Source of the DNA: Amycolatopsis solani
Lineage (GTDB): Bacteria > Actinomycetota > Actinomycetes > Mycobacteriales > Pseudonocardiaceae
Reading direction: 5' to 3'
Length of the DNA: 64,000 nucleotides
Assembly: GCF_033441515.1 (NCBI RefSeq)
Contig: NZ_JAWQJT010000001.1
Location: forward strand, 3,534,001 to 3,598,000
The translations under genes were made by a program, and so were the position numbers. Under the pieces are notes generated by a model that was not told the DNA's origin, did no database searches, and saw only the letters and a program-made list of their open reading frames with translations. The first letter of the stretch is position 1, and the number at the start of each line of letters is the position of its first letter. Shown here piece by piece: positions 7,015 to 15,901 of this stretch.

Positions 7015-8061
7015 ATGGAAACCCGTGGCGCCCACGCCATCGACACGATCGACGATCTCCGCCGCCACCTGCAGTGGGCGATCGAACTCGAGCACGCGAC
7101 GATCCCGCCGTACCTGTGCGCGCTGTACTCGCTGGACCCGGCGCGCAACCCCGAAGCCACCCAGGTCGTCGGCACGGTCCTCGCCGAGGAGATGATCCAC
7201 CTGGCCCTGGCCGCGAACCTGCTCAACGCCGTCGGCGGCTCGCCCAAGCTCGACACGCCGGACCTGTTGCCGCCGTACCCGCATCCGCTGCCCCACGGCG
7301 ACCGGTCCGTGCACGTCCACCTGGCCCCGTTCGGTCCCGAGGCCCTGGAGCTGTTCCTGCGCATCGAGCAGCCCGCGTCGGCGGACGCGCCGCCGCAAAC
7401 CGACGAGTACCGGACGATCGGCCAGTTCTACGCCGCGATCGAGCAGGGGTTGCGGACGCTGTGCGACAAGCTGGGTGAGGACCAGGTGTTCACCGGCGAC
7501 CCGGCCCGGCAGATCGGCGAGTTCCACCTCCGTGGCGGGGGTGGCGAGGTGCTGCCGGTCCGCGACCTGAAGTCGGCGTCGGCCGCGCTGGCGGAAATCG
7601 TCGAGCAGGGTGAAGGTGCCGCGCGCACGGACGTGTGGGACGGCGACCACGACGTCTTCCACCCCGAGCGGGAAGAGGTCGCGCACTACTTCCGGTTCCA
7701 GGAGCTGAAGGTGGGCCGCCGCTACCGGACCGGCGACACACCGCAGTCCGGGCCGACCGGCGAGGAGCTCGCGGTCGACTTCGACGGCGTGCTGCCGATG
7801 CGGCACAACCCGAGGACCGCCGACTACCCGGAGGGCAGCCCGATCCGCGTCGCCCAGGAGGAGTTCAACCAGACCTACAGCCTGCTGCTCTACCAGCTGG
7901 AGGAGGCCTTCACCGGCAACCCGGGCGGGATGGCGGATGCCGTCGGCACGATGTTCGGACTGCGCAAGCAGGGTCTGGCACTGATGAAGATGCCCACCGG
8001 CGACGGGAAGACGACGGCGGGCCCGACCTTCGAGTACGTGCCACCCGAGCGGCGGAACTGA
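7015..8061 (+). CDS. Ferritin-like protein of the VioB/iminophenyl-pyruvate dimer synthase type
   Basis: A 348-residue protein. The first 100 residues are a ferritin-like helical bundle: LQWAIELEHATIPPYLCALY and LAEEMIHLALAANLLNAVGG supply the Glu and ExxH ligands of a di-iron site. This resembles the domain of proteins annotated as iminophenyl-pyruvate dimer synthases, though such domains also occur outside indolocarbazole pathways. The ATG at 7015 follows a GGAG site. It sits directly behind an ECF41-type promoter and is followed 42 bases later by a classical SDR, so it belongs to the sigma regulon. Reaction unknown; an oxidative step is likely. Confidence 0.82.
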   Translation: METRGAHAIDTIDDLRRHLQWAIELEHATIPPYLCALYSLDPARNPEATQVVGTVLAEEMIHLALAANLLNAVGGSPKLDTPDLLPPYPHPLPHGDRSVHVHLAPFGPEALELFLRIEQPASADAPPQTDEYRTIGQFYAAIEQGLRTLCDKLGEDQVFTGDPARQIGEFHLRGGGGEVLPVRDLKSASAALAEIVEQGEGAARTDVWDGDHDVFHPEREEVAHYFRFQELKVGRRYRTGDTPQSGPTGEELAVDFDGVLPMRHNPRTADYPEGSPIRVAQEEFNQTYSLLLYQLEEAFTGNPGGMADAVGTMFGLRKQGLALMKMPTGDGKTTAGPTFEYVPPERRN

Positions 8062-8103
8062 ACCCGGTGCCGGCGAGCCATTGCTGTCGGACAAAGGAGT
8101 TTC

Positions 8104-8835
8104 GTGATCACTGTGCACCCGCCCGCCGGTCACCTGGCCGGCCGCGTCGTGCTCGTCACCGGCGCGGGGTCGGGCATCGGACGGGCCGCTGCCATCGCCT
8201 TCGCCGCGGTCGGAGCCCACGTCCTCGGGATCGGCCGTCGCCAGGACGCGCTGGCGGAGACCGCGCGGGAACACCCGGGCATCGACACCTTCGCGGCCGA
8301 CGTCCGTTCCGCCGGCGCGCCCGGGGCGATCGTCGAGGAGGCCCGCCGCCGGTGGGGACGGGTCGACGTCCTGGTCAACAACGCCGGTGCGGCCGCGCTC
8401 GTGCCCCTGGCCGAGGTCACCAGCTCCGGCATCGGCGACCTGTTCGCGCTGAACGTGACCGCGCCGAGCCTGCTCGCCCGCGCCGCCCTGCCGCACCTGC
8501 GTGCCATGCACGGCTCGATCGTGAACGTGTCCAGCACTTTCGGGCACCGGCCGTTGCCGGGCGGATCCCATTACGCCGCCAGCAAAAGCGCCGTCGAGAT
8601 GCTCACCCGGAGCTGGGCCCTGGAGCTCGCCCCCGAAAGGATCAGGGTGAACGCCGTCGCCCCGGGACCGACGGAGTCCGAAGCACTGGCGTCGGCCGGC
8701 CTTCCCCCGGACGTGGTCGACCGGATCAAGCAGGACGAGGCGGACCGGATTCCCTTGGGCCGCCGCGGCCTGCCCGCGGACGTCGCGGCGCGGAAGGTTG
8801 CGCCGCGGGCAAGCGATCGGTCTCACCCATCGTGA
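8104..8835 (+). CDS. Classical SDR oxidoreductase, C-terminus clipped
   Basis: A 243-residue short-chain dehydrogenase. It has TGAGSGIG (cofactor), NNAG, a catalytic Ser in NVSSTF and Tyr-x3-Lys in HYAASK. The GTG start has an AAAGGAG site. The family normally ends with about 25 residues containing a TGQ-x-L-x-VDGG segment. Here the homology stops at LPADVA and is replaced by a basic tail, and the other frames do not contain the missing part. The end seems lost by deletion. Whether it still folds is uncertain. It probably shares the transcript of the ferritin-like gene. Confidence 0.8.
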   Translation: MITVHPPAGHLAGRVVLVTGAGSGIGRAAAIAFAAVGAHVLGIGRRQDALAETAREHPGIDTFAADVRSAGAPGAIVEEARRRWGRVDVLVNNAGAAALVPLAEVTSSGIGDLFALNVTAPSLLARAALPHLRAMHGSIVNVSSTFGHRPLPGGSHYAASKSAVEMLTRSWALELAPERIRVNAVAPGPTESEALASAGLPPDVVDRIKQDEADRIPLGRRGLPADVAARKVAPRASDRSHPS

Positions 8836-8862
8836 AACCCGGGCCGCTACCGGGAAACCGGC

Positions 8863-10803
8863 TCAGCCGGTGGCCGCGATCGCGGATCGCTGCCGGTGTC
8901 CACGGATCGCGACGACGGCGTTCGCACCGAGGACCGCACCGGCGATGGCGGTCACCGGAACCAGCAGGCCGGACCCGGCCAGCGCGCCCAGCAGTGCGCC
9001 CACCCAGCCGCCGAGGAGCGTCAGCGCCAACGCGGGACGCTCGGCCGGCCGGGCCCAGTGCACCCAGAGCCCGACCAGGAGTCCGGTGCCGGGTACCACC
9101 ACGGCCAGGCTGGTGACGAACCACTGCGGTGCGAACGTCCAGGCGAACAGCACACCCAGGAACCAGCCGGCGATCCCCAGTGGCACCGAGCCGAGCCACC
9201 GGATCCACCGGCCGGGCGCACCGCGGCGGCGACGACGGCGGGCGAGCACGATTAGCGCCAGCAACGCGAGCAGCAGTACCCCGGTCGTGACGCCCACCAG
9301 GAGACCGGCGATCAGCGACATGCTCAGCGGCACGGCGGTGAGGTCGACCGGGGTGCGCACGAACCGGGAGCTGTCGACGCGGCCTGAGTCGTAGAAGGTT
9401 TCGAGCAGGTGGTCGGCCGCGTCGGGTTGCTGGGCCCAGAAGTCGCCGGTGTGCCCGATCCCGGGCACGATCACCTGGTGTCCGCGGCTCAGCGAGGGCA
9501 GCAGTTCCTTGGTGGCGTTGACCGGCGGGGTCGAGAGGTCGAATTCGCCGCCGATGAGCAGGGTCTCCACCGCGCTGGGCCGCACGGTGCGGTACTCGGC
9601 GTTGTCCGGGCTGTCCGGCCACGCCCGGGAGAACCCGTCCGGGCCGCCCCAGAGGAAATCGGTGGAGGAGTTGCCGAGAATCGATCCGGGGTCGCCGCCC
9701 CGGTCGTAGTAGGCCTGCGTGACGGGCGCGTCGATCATGCTGAAGGAGGCCAGTTCGCCCCACACCGTCGAGGTCGGCAGTGTGAGGTCCGCCAGCACCG
9801 ACATCGCCCACATCGCGCCGGGGCCGCCGTCGAGGTAGGCGTCGATCACCGTGGGCGCGTTGCTCGGCGCCTCGGCCCGGCCGTTCATGTGCATGGCGTA
9901 CTGGCTCAGGACGCGAACGTTCGTGTTCTTGATGCCGAAGGGGCCCCAGCTGGCGGGCATGGTGGCAACCCGGGACCGGATGGTAGCCGCGAGGTCGGCC
10001 GTCTTCGCGGCGCAGGCGCGGTCCGCCCGGCAGACGTCGGCGTACTGCCCGAACTGGGCGTCGGTGGTGCGCGGGTCCCAGGACAGGTGCCCGGGCGGGT
10101 TGACCGAGATCATCGCCGAGCGCAGCAGCGCGTCGGGGTGACGCCACGCGTAGATCGTCGCGGTCCGGGTGCCGGCGCTCGAGCTGACCAGGTCGATCCG
10201 CGGGTAACCGAGGGCTTTGCGCGCCGACTCCAGGTCCTCGATCCGCTGGACGATCGAATAGCCGGTCAGGTCGACGCCGGTGCGCCGCAGCCGGTCGGCG
10301 CACTGGTCGAAGGCGCGGCGTGTCCGGGGCAGCGCCTCGGGTCCGGTCATGTCCTTCGCCGACTGCAGGGCGTCCGTCACTTCGGCGCAGTCGAGCCGGG
10401 ACGAACCATCGACACCGCGGTAGCCCACGAGCACCACGTCGTGGTGGCCGGCCAGGCGGCTCGCCTGCGGGAAGTCCAAATTGGACTGACCCGGTCCGCC
10501 CCCGAGCCGGAAGATGGGCTCACCGGCGGGCTGCGCGGTCGCCCGGATCCGCACGACCGGCAGCGCGATCAGCCGGGAGCCGGGGCGGTTCCGGTTCTCC
10601 GCGACCACGAGCGTCCCGCAGTCGGCGGCGAGCGAGCCCGCCTCGGTGTCGTAGGAGCAAGGAGACACGGCCAGCGAGTCCGGTGCGGCGCCAGGTGGGA
10701 CGCGGACCGTCGAGTCCGGCCACACGATGAAGGCGGCCAGCACGAGTACCACGGCGGCGAGGCCCACGATGACGAAGGAGCGGCGGCGTTGGGGGAAGCG
10801 CAT
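8863..10803 (-). CDS. Membrane-anchored alpha/beta hydrolase with C-terminal membrane domain
   Basis: About 646 residues. After a short basic N-terminus comes a signal anchor (FVIVGLAAVVLVLAAFIVW), then an extracellular alpha/beta-hydrolase domain. This has the nucleophile elbow LVSSSAGT, an Asp in GGEFDLS and a His in PGIGHTGDF. The C-terminal 160 residues form about four membrane helices with a basic RRRRRR stretch between them. The domain resembles proline-iminopeptidase-type secreted hydrolases. An upstream ATG at 10842 would add 13 residues; 10803 is preferred because the anchor then lies at the N-terminus. Divergent from the kinase gene. Substrate unknown. Confidence 0.8.
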   Translation of the reverse strand: MRFPQRRRSFVIVGLAAVVLVLAAFIVWPDSTVRVPPGAAPDSLAVSPCSYDTEAGSLAADCGTLVVAENRNRPGSRLIALPVVRIRATAQPAGEPIFRLGGGPGQSNLDFPQASRLAGHHDVVLVGYRGVDGSSRLDCAEVTDALQSAKDMTGPEALPRTRRAFDQCADRLRRTGVDLTGYSIVQRIEDLESARKALGYPRIDLVSSSAGTRTATIYAWRHPDALLRSAMISVNPPGHLSWDPRTTDAQFGQYADVCRADRACAAKTADLAATIRSRVATMPASWGPFGIKNTNVRVLSQYAMHMNGRAEAPSNAPTVIDAYLDGGPGAMWAMSVLADLTLPTSTVWGELASFSMIDAPVTQAYYDRGGDPGSILGNSSTDFLWGGPDGFSRAWPDSPDNAEYRTVRPSAVETLLIGGEFDLSTPPVNATKELLPSLSRGHQVIVPGIGHTGDFWAQQPDAADHLLETFYDSGRVDSSRFVRTPVDLTAVPLSMSLIAGLLVGVTTGVLLLALLALIVLARRRRRRGAPGRWIRWLGSVPLGIAGWFLGVLFAWTFAPQWFVTSLAVVVPGTGLLVGLWVHWARPAERPALALTLLGGWVGALLGALAGSGLLVPVTAIAGAVLGANAVVAIRGHRQRSAIAATG

Positions 10804-10911
10804 GCCGGGAAAGGTAGGGGCGAGCGGCGGCCTGGGCGTCATACCGGGCAGTGATCATCCGTCCCTCCACGGAGTGACGCCCGGCCGGGGCCGCTCCGGC
10901 ACAATGACCGG

Positions 10912-12132
10912 ATGTCCAGCACTGCGTACCCGGCGGGAGCCGCGCTGATCCGCCGGTGGACGGCTCGCTTGCCGGCTCGTGACGCACAGCGGTCGCTGGC
11001 CCGCCAGGCCTCGCTGGTCGCGGTCATGTGCGTCGCCATCGACGGGCTGAACTTCCTCACCCGCGGCCCGGCACCGGGCCCGTGGAACGCCCTCCTGCTG
11101 GCCGGGGTCGTCGCGGCCGACATCGCGCTCGCGACCGCGCCGAAGCTGTCGGGCTGGGTCGCCGTCGCGCACGCGGTGGTGATCGTGGCCTTGGCTTTCG
11201 CGCTACCGGGCCGCAACCCGAGCACGGCGGGGCAGCTGGTCAGCTCGTACCGGGCCGGCGCGTGGCTTCGCGGCCGTCCCGCGGTGGCCACCCTGGCCGC
11301 GGTGTGCGCCGGCATCGTGGCGTCGGTGGTGATCACCGGGCTCACCGCCCCGGCGACGGTGCTCGGCGTCGCGGCGGCGAACGCTCTCCTGCCGTGGCTG
11401 GTGGGCCGCTACACCACCGCCCGCAAGGAACACGTCGACGAGCTGCGCAGGCAGCGCGAAGCAACACTGCGTGACGCGGAGGCCGAGGTCGCCGCGGCGG
11501 TGGCGAAGGAACGCGAAACGATCGCGGTCGACCTGCACGACGTCATCTCCCACCACGTCAGCGCGATCGGTGTCCACGCGACGGCGGCGAGGCTGAACCT
11601 CGCCGGCACGGTGGTTCCCGGCGACAGTCCGGTGCACACCTCGCTCACGGCGGTGCAGCAGTCCGGCCAGGCGGCGATGGTGGACCTCCGGCGGCTGCTG
11701 TCCTTGCTGCACGAAGGCAGCGAATCCGCCGAACAGCCCGGAATCGCGATGCTGCCGGACCTGTTCGCGGGCCTGCGCGCCTCGGGGCTGCAGGTGACGT
11801 TCGTCGTCTACCAAGCGCCGCCGGCCCTCCCGCAGCACGTGGACACCACGGTCTACCGGGTGGCACAGGAAATGCTGACGAACGCGCTGCGGCACGGAGA
11901 CGGGCGAACGGCCCGGGTCGAGCTCGACTGCGGCGACGACCGCGTCGCGCTCACCGCCCGCAACCGCGTCGCCTCCACGCTTCGCGCGTCCTCACCGGAA
12001 GGATCCGGCCTCGGTTTGCGGGGAATGCGCAAACGCGCGGAGGAACTGGGCGGATCGGCGACCTTCGGTGTCGCCGAAGACGGGGACTACTGGGAGTCGA
12101 GCGTGACCATTCCACTGGCCGGTGCCCGATGA
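10912..12132 (+). CDS. NarL-type sensor histidine kinase
   Basis: A 406-residue kinase. The first 160 residues hold several membrane helices and little extracellular sequence. Then come the HisKA_3 dimerisation motif HDVISHHVSAIGVHA with the phosphorylated His, an ATP-binding domain with QEMLTNALRHG, and the glycine box GSGLGLRGMRKRAEELGG. The stop overlaps the response regulator start (ATGA), so the pair is co-translated. The divergent membrane hydrolase at 8863-10803 is a candidate target by position only. The signal is unknown. Confidence 0.92.
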   Translation: MSSTAYPAGAALIRRWTARLPARDAQRSLARQASLVAVMCVAIDGLNFLTRGPAPGPWNALLLAGVVAADIALATAPKLSGWVAVAHAVVIVALAFALPGRNPSTAGQLVSSYRAGAWLRGRPAVATLAAVCAGIVASVVITGLTAPATVLGVAAANALLPWLVGRYTTARKEHVDELRRQREATLRDAEAEVAAAVAKERETIAVDLHDVISHHVSAIGVHATAARLNLAGTVVPGDSPVHTSLTAVQQSGQAAMVDLRRLLSLLHEGSESAEQPGIAMLPDLFAGLRASGLQVTFVVYQAPPALPQHVDTTVYRVAQEMLTNALRHGDGRTARVELDCGDDRVALTARNRVASTLRASSPEGSGLGLRGMRKRAEELGGSATFGVAEDGDYWESSVTIPLAGAR

Positions 12133-12812
12133 CCCTGCGCGTCGTGATCGCCGACGACCACGCCATGTTCCGGTCCGGGTTCCGGGCCGTCCTCGACGCA
12201 CAGCCGGACATGGAGTGCGTCGCCGACGTCGGTGACGGGTACAGCGCCGTCGAGGCCGTCACGTCCCTGGCGCCGGACTTGGCGGTCCTGGACGTGCGCA
12301 TGCCCAAGCTCGACGGGCTCGCGGCCGCGCGGCGCATCCGGTCGGCGGGGCACCGGGACGTGAAGATCGTCCTGCTCACCTCGTTCGGCACCGACGACTA
12401 CCTGCGCTCGGCGCTGTCGGAGGGGTTGAACGGCTTCGTGCTCAAGAGCTTGCCCCCCGACGAGCTCGTGACCGCGATCCGGGTCGCGGCCCGCGGTGAC
12501 ACCTACCTGGATCCCACCATCACCAGCCGGCTCGCGCCCCGGTTGGCCGACGCCCTCGCCCCGGCTCCGCCCGCGCGGGAGCGAGCGCCGGGCCTCGAGC
12601 GCCTCACCGCCCGCGAACACGAGGTGTTCCTGCTGATGGCCCGGGGGTTTTCGAACGTCGAAATCGGCGAGCAGCTCTACGTCGGCGAGCAGACGGTCAA
12701 GACCCACGTTTCGCGCGTGCTGGCGAAGCTGGCTCTCCGGGACCGCGTGCACACCGTGCGGTTCGCCCACCACCACGGTCTCGTCGAACCGCACGACACC
12801 TCCGGTCTGTGA
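12129..12812 (+). CDS. NarL/FixJ-type response regulator
   Basis: A 227-residue regulator. The receiver domain has the acidic pair in VIADDHAMF, the phosphorylated Asp in LAVLDVRMPKLDG, a Thr in LLTSFG and a Lys in FVLKSLPP. The LuxR-type HTH is LTAREHEVFLLMARGFSNVE followed by QTVKTHVSRVLAKL. Cognate to the kinase with which it overlaps by four bases. Confidence 0.93.
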   Translation: MTLRVVIADDHAMFRSGFRAVLDAQPDMECVADVGDGYSAVEAVTSLAPDLAVLDVRMPKLDGLAAARRIRSAGHRDVKIVLLTSFGTDDYLRSALSEGLNGFVLKSLPPDELVTAIRVAARGDTYLDPTITSRLAPRLADALAPAPPARERAPGLERLTAREHEVFLLMARGFSNVEIGEQLYVGEQTVKTHVSRVLAKLALRDRVHTVRFAHHHGLVEPHDTSGL

Positions 12813-13035
12813 CCCGCCGCGGCCGGTGGTAGCGGCGGCGGCAATTCCACAATGGATGGTGTTCGACCTGCGGTTGATCGCAATTCGGTGTTCGACCGGA
12901 TATGTGGTAACGGGCATTTTTCGGGCGATATTCGGGCCTCGATCCGGCTGGTGAACCGTTCCGAAACCTGCCCGTGATCTTTTCGGGCAACCGGAGTACT
13001 GTTCGGGAACCATTCGGACTCGAGGAAGTGGAGCG
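12813..13035 (+). promoter_or_regulatory. Conservon upstream region with direct repeat
   Basis: No gene. The stretch is clearly less GC-rich than its surroundings and contains two copies of GGTGTTCGACC (12858-12868 and 12887-12897, 29 bases apart), with GCAATTC before each. It must hold the cvnA promoter. The repeats may be a regulator site, which is inference. A purine-rich ribosome site (GAGGAAGTGGAG) precedes the cvnA start. Confidence 0.45.
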
Positions 13036-14460
13036 ATGTCGGAACGACCGCCCGCACAACATCGGGAAGAGCGCGAGTCAGTCGGCCGGGCGGTAACCGG
13101 GGTACTGGTCACAGCCGTTGCCGCCGCCGCGATCTGGACCGGGGTGTCCTTGTCCGTTTCCGGTGGTCAGGGGATTCTTGTCGCCGTTGCCGGCGCGGTC
13201 ACCGGGATTGCCGCCTGCGTCGCCGTGTTCTTCGCGCTGCGCCGCGGTGATCAAGTCGCGCGTGCGACGGCACGGACCCGGGCCGCCCAGGAGGAAGCCG
13301 AGCGTGCCCGCGGATCCGTCCAGCTCGCCGACGGCGAACTGGCCCGGCTGCTCGACCGGACCGTCCCGGACGTCATCCGGCGGCTGCGTGAAGGCGCGCC
13401 CGCGGACAGCGTGCTCGCCGAAGTTCCCCGCCCGGCCCAAGAACTGCACCAGCGTGTCCTGCGGCTCCTCGTCGACGAGATCGCCGTCGGCGAGCGCCGC
13501 CGCGCGGCCGCGACGGCGGCTTGTGCGAGCGCGGCGGGACGGTTGCAGGCGCTGGCGACCAGCACGCTGGCGGACCTGCGCGAAATGGAGAACCGGTCGT
13601 CCGAGGCGATGCTCGGGGATCTCCTCAAGGTGGACCACCACACGGCGCAGGCGGGCCGGCTGGCCGACAGCATCGCCGTGCTCACCGGCGCGCGCTCGGG
13701 CCGCCGGTGGACGAAACCGATCCGGATGGAGAGCATCCTGCGCGGGGCGCTCGGCCGCATCGGCGCTTATCAGCGGGTACGGGTGCATTCCGCGAGCGGG
13801 GTCGCGGTCGTCGGTTACGCCGCGGAAGACGTCATGCACGCGCTGGCCGAGCTCATGGACAACGCCACGAAGTTCTCCGCGCCCTCGGAAGAAGTGCACG
13901 TTTACGTCGAAGATCTGCACAACGGCGCGGTGATCACCATCGAGGACGGCGGCCTGGGCATGAAGGCGCAAGCCCTCGCCCGCGCCGAGCGGGCGGTGGC
14001 CCTCGACCAGCCGCTCGACCTGACGTCGATGTCGGGCACGCGGCTCGGGCTCGCGGTCGTGGGCAGCCTGGCGCGCAAGCACCAGCTGCACGTGTTCTTC
14101 CGCCCGTCTTCGCGGGGCGGGATCGGCGTCGTCATGCGCATCCCGACGCAGCTGATCACCCAGCCCCGGCCGGACGCCCTGCCGGAGGCGGACGGGCGGC
14201 CCGCGTCCATCGTGTGGCCCTCGCCCGCCGACACGAGCCACGAGATCGCCGGTGACCTGGCCGAGCCGTCCGAACTGCCGAAGCGCTCGCGCGGGCAGAC
14301 GCTGAGCGCCGCGTCGCGCCGGCCACCGTCGCCCACGCCGGGTCCCGCGCGGGCCGAGCGTGACACGGGGTCCCGGTTCGGTGCTTTCCAGCAGCGTCGC
14401 AGTGGCGGGGCGCCGTCCCACCAGGCCGCGTCCCCGTCGGATCGCGGCGAAGACGCGTGA
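13036..14460 (+). CDS. cvnA: Conservon sensor kinase-like protein CvnA
   Basis: A 474-residue protein. It has two N-terminal membrane helices, a coiled-coil-like helical part (ARTRAAQEEAERARG), the helical segment LLKVDHHTAQAGRLADS typical of CvnA, and a GHKL ATPase domain with LMDNATKFSAPSEE and IEDGGLGM. A proline-rich, disordered tail follows. Conservons are four- or five-gene operons of actinobacteria that act as membrane-bound, G-protein-like signalling complexes controlling development and antibiotic production. The gene order cvnA-B-C-D-E is complete here. Confidence 0.93.
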   Translation: MSERPPAQHREERESVGRAVTGVLVTAVAAAAIWTGVSLSVSGGQGILVAVAGAVTGIAACVAVFFALRRGDQVARATARTRAAQEEAERARGSVQLADGELARLLDRTVPDVIRRLREGAPADSVLAEVPRPAQELHQRVLRLLVDEIAVGERRRAAATAACASAAGRLQALATSTLADLREMENRSSEAMLGDLLKVDHHTAQAGRLADSIAVLTGARSGRRWTKPIRMESILRGALGRIGAYQRVRVHSASGVAVVGYAAEDVMHALAELMDNATKFSAPSEEVHVYVEDLHNGAVITIEDGGLGMKAQALARAERAVALDQPLDLTSMSGTRLGLAVVGSLARKHQLHVFFRPSSRGGIGVVMRIPTQLITQPRPDALPEADGRPASIVWPSPADTSHEIAGDLAEPSELPKRSRGQTLSAASRRPPSPTPGPARAERDTGSRFGAFQQRRSGGAPSHQAASPSDRGEDA

Positions 14461-14536
14461 CCTGCCGCTCCGCCCCTACCCCCGCACACCGCCAGATGGG
14501 AGCAAGGGGATCCGGTGCACCGGTTCCCCGGATTCG

Positions 14537-14956
14537 ATGACTGATTCGGAAAAGAGCCTCGAATGGCTCCTCGAGAACCTCGTCGGCGACACCGCCGGCG
14601 CGTGTCACGCCCTCGTGCTGTCTCGGGACGGTTTGAAGCTCTGCCACACCCAGGGGCTCACCGTCGACCGCGCCGACCAGCTCGCCGCGATCGCGGCCGG
14701 CGTGCAGGCACTGGCGCACGGCGCTTCGGTCGAGTTCGGCGACGGCACCGGCGGCGTCCGGAACTCCATGACCGAGTTCCACGGCGGCATCCTCTTCATC
14801 GTGGAGGCCGGGGTCGGCTCGCACTTGGCCGTCATCGCCACCGAAGACGCCGACGTCGGCCTGATCGGGCACAAGATGGACGAGCTGGTGGAGCAGATCG
14901 GCTCGGTCTTCACCGCACCGCCGCGCTTCGCGGCGGCCGACAACCCGGCTTCGTGA
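14537..14956 (+). CDS. cvnB: Conservon roadblock/LC7 protein CvnB
   Basis: A 139-residue Roadblock/LC7-domain protein (WLLENLVGDTAGACHALVLSRDG near the N-terminus). In other conservons CvnB resembles the MglB-like regulators that act on small GTPases. Its GTPase partner here is the product of the gene at 15293. The ATG at 14537 gives the family's usual length; longer in-frame starts lack homology. The stop overlaps the GTG start of cvnC. Confidence 0.93.
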   Translation: MTDSEKSLEWLLENLVGDTAGACHALVLSRDGLKLCHTQGLTVDRADQLAAIAAGVQALAHGASVEFGDGTGGVRNSMTEFHGGILFIVEAGVGSHLAVIATEDADVGLIGHKMDELVEQIGSVFTAPPRFAAADNPAS

Positions 14957-15312
14957 CGCGCTCGGCGCTCGACGGCGAAGACCCGGACCGGCTCTACACG
15001 GTGACGGGTGGGCGCAGCAACGCGGACGACATCGACCTCGACCTGGTCACCTTGATCGTGCGGGAGTCCGAGCCGTCGGCGGGGATGCAGTCCGAACACG
15101 TCCGGATCCTCGGGATCACGGCGAAGCCGACGTCCGTCGTGGAGCTTTCGGCCGATCTGGCGCTCCCGGTGAGCGTGATCAAGATCCTGCTCGCGGACCT
15201 GCTGGCCACCGGCAAGGTGTCCGCCCGACACCCGTCGTCGGCCCAGGCCGCCGGACGGGCCTCCGACTCGGAATTCCTCAAGAAGGTGCTCGTTGGACTC
15301 CGCAATCTCTGA
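14953..15312 (+). CDS. cvnC: Conservon DUF742 protein CvnC
   Basis: A 119-residue DUF742 protein. It starts with GTG inside the cvnB stop (GTGA). The N-terminal part has RLYTVTGGRS and the C-terminal half a winged-helix-like LSADLALPVSVIKILLADLL, as in this family. It ends LKKVLVGLRNL and overlaps the start of the GTPase gene by 20 bases. The molecular role is unknown; it is an obligate member of the conservon complex. Confidence 0.92.
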   Translation: MTRSALDGEDPDRLYTVTGGRSNADDIDLDLVTLIVRESEPSAGMQSEHVRILGITAKPTSVVELSADLALPVSVIKILLADLLATGKVSARHPSSAQAAGRASDSEFLKKVLVGLRNL

Positions 15313-15901
15313 ACAAGAACAACGGCGGCCCCTGGCCGACACCGCGGCGGACGGCCTGAAGATCGTGGTCGTCGGCGGCTTCGGCGTCGGGAAGACGACG
15401 ATGGTCCGGTCGGTCAGCGAGATCCGGCCGCTGAGCACCGAAGAGACGATGACCCAGGCCGGGATCGGCGTCGACCACACCCGGGGGGTGCAGGCCAAGA
15501 CGACGACCACGGTGGCGTTCGACTTCGGCCGGATCAGCCTCGACGAGCAGATGGTGCTCTACCTGTTCGGCGCCCCGGGGCAGGAACGGTTCTGGTTCCT
15601 GTGGGACAGCCTGTTCGCCGGTACTCTCGGCGCGGTCGTCCTGGTGGACGCCCGGCGGCTGGCCGACTCGTGGTACGCGATCGACCGCCTCGAACACCAC
15701 GGCACGCCGTTCATCGTGGCGCGCAACAACTTCGGCCCGCCGAAGCACAGTCTCGACGACGTTCGCGCCGCGCTCGACCTGTCCGGCGAGGTACCGCTCC
15801 TCGACTGCGACGCCCGCGACCGCGACTCGTCGAAGAACGTGCTGATCTCGCTCGTCGACCACCTCTACACCCTGTCCAAAGTCCGGGAGGGCGCATCGTG
15901 A
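15293..15901 (+). CDS. cvnD: Conservon small GTPase CvnD
   Basis: A 202-residue GTP-binding protein of the ATP/GTP-binding (DUF-type MglA-like) class. It has the P-loop GGFGVGKTT, the switch region MTQAGIGVDHTRG, and the G3-like motif LFGAPGQERF. The start is TTG at 15293, overlapping cvnC; AAGGTG lies upstream as a possible ribosome site. The stop overlaps the GTG of the P450 gene (GTGA). CvnD cycling between nucleotide states, modulated by CvnA and CvnB, is the proposed core of conservon signalling. Confidence 0.93.
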   Translation: MDSAISEQEQRRPLADTAADGLKIVVVGGFGVGKTTMVRSVSEIRPLSTEETMTQAGIGVDHTRGVQAKTTTTVAFDFGRISLDEQMVLYLFGAPGQERFWFLWDSLFAGTLGAVVLVDARRLADSWYAIDRLEHHGTPFIVARNNFGPPKHSLDDVRAALDLSGEVPLLDCDARDRDSSKNVLISLVDHLYTLSKVREGAS

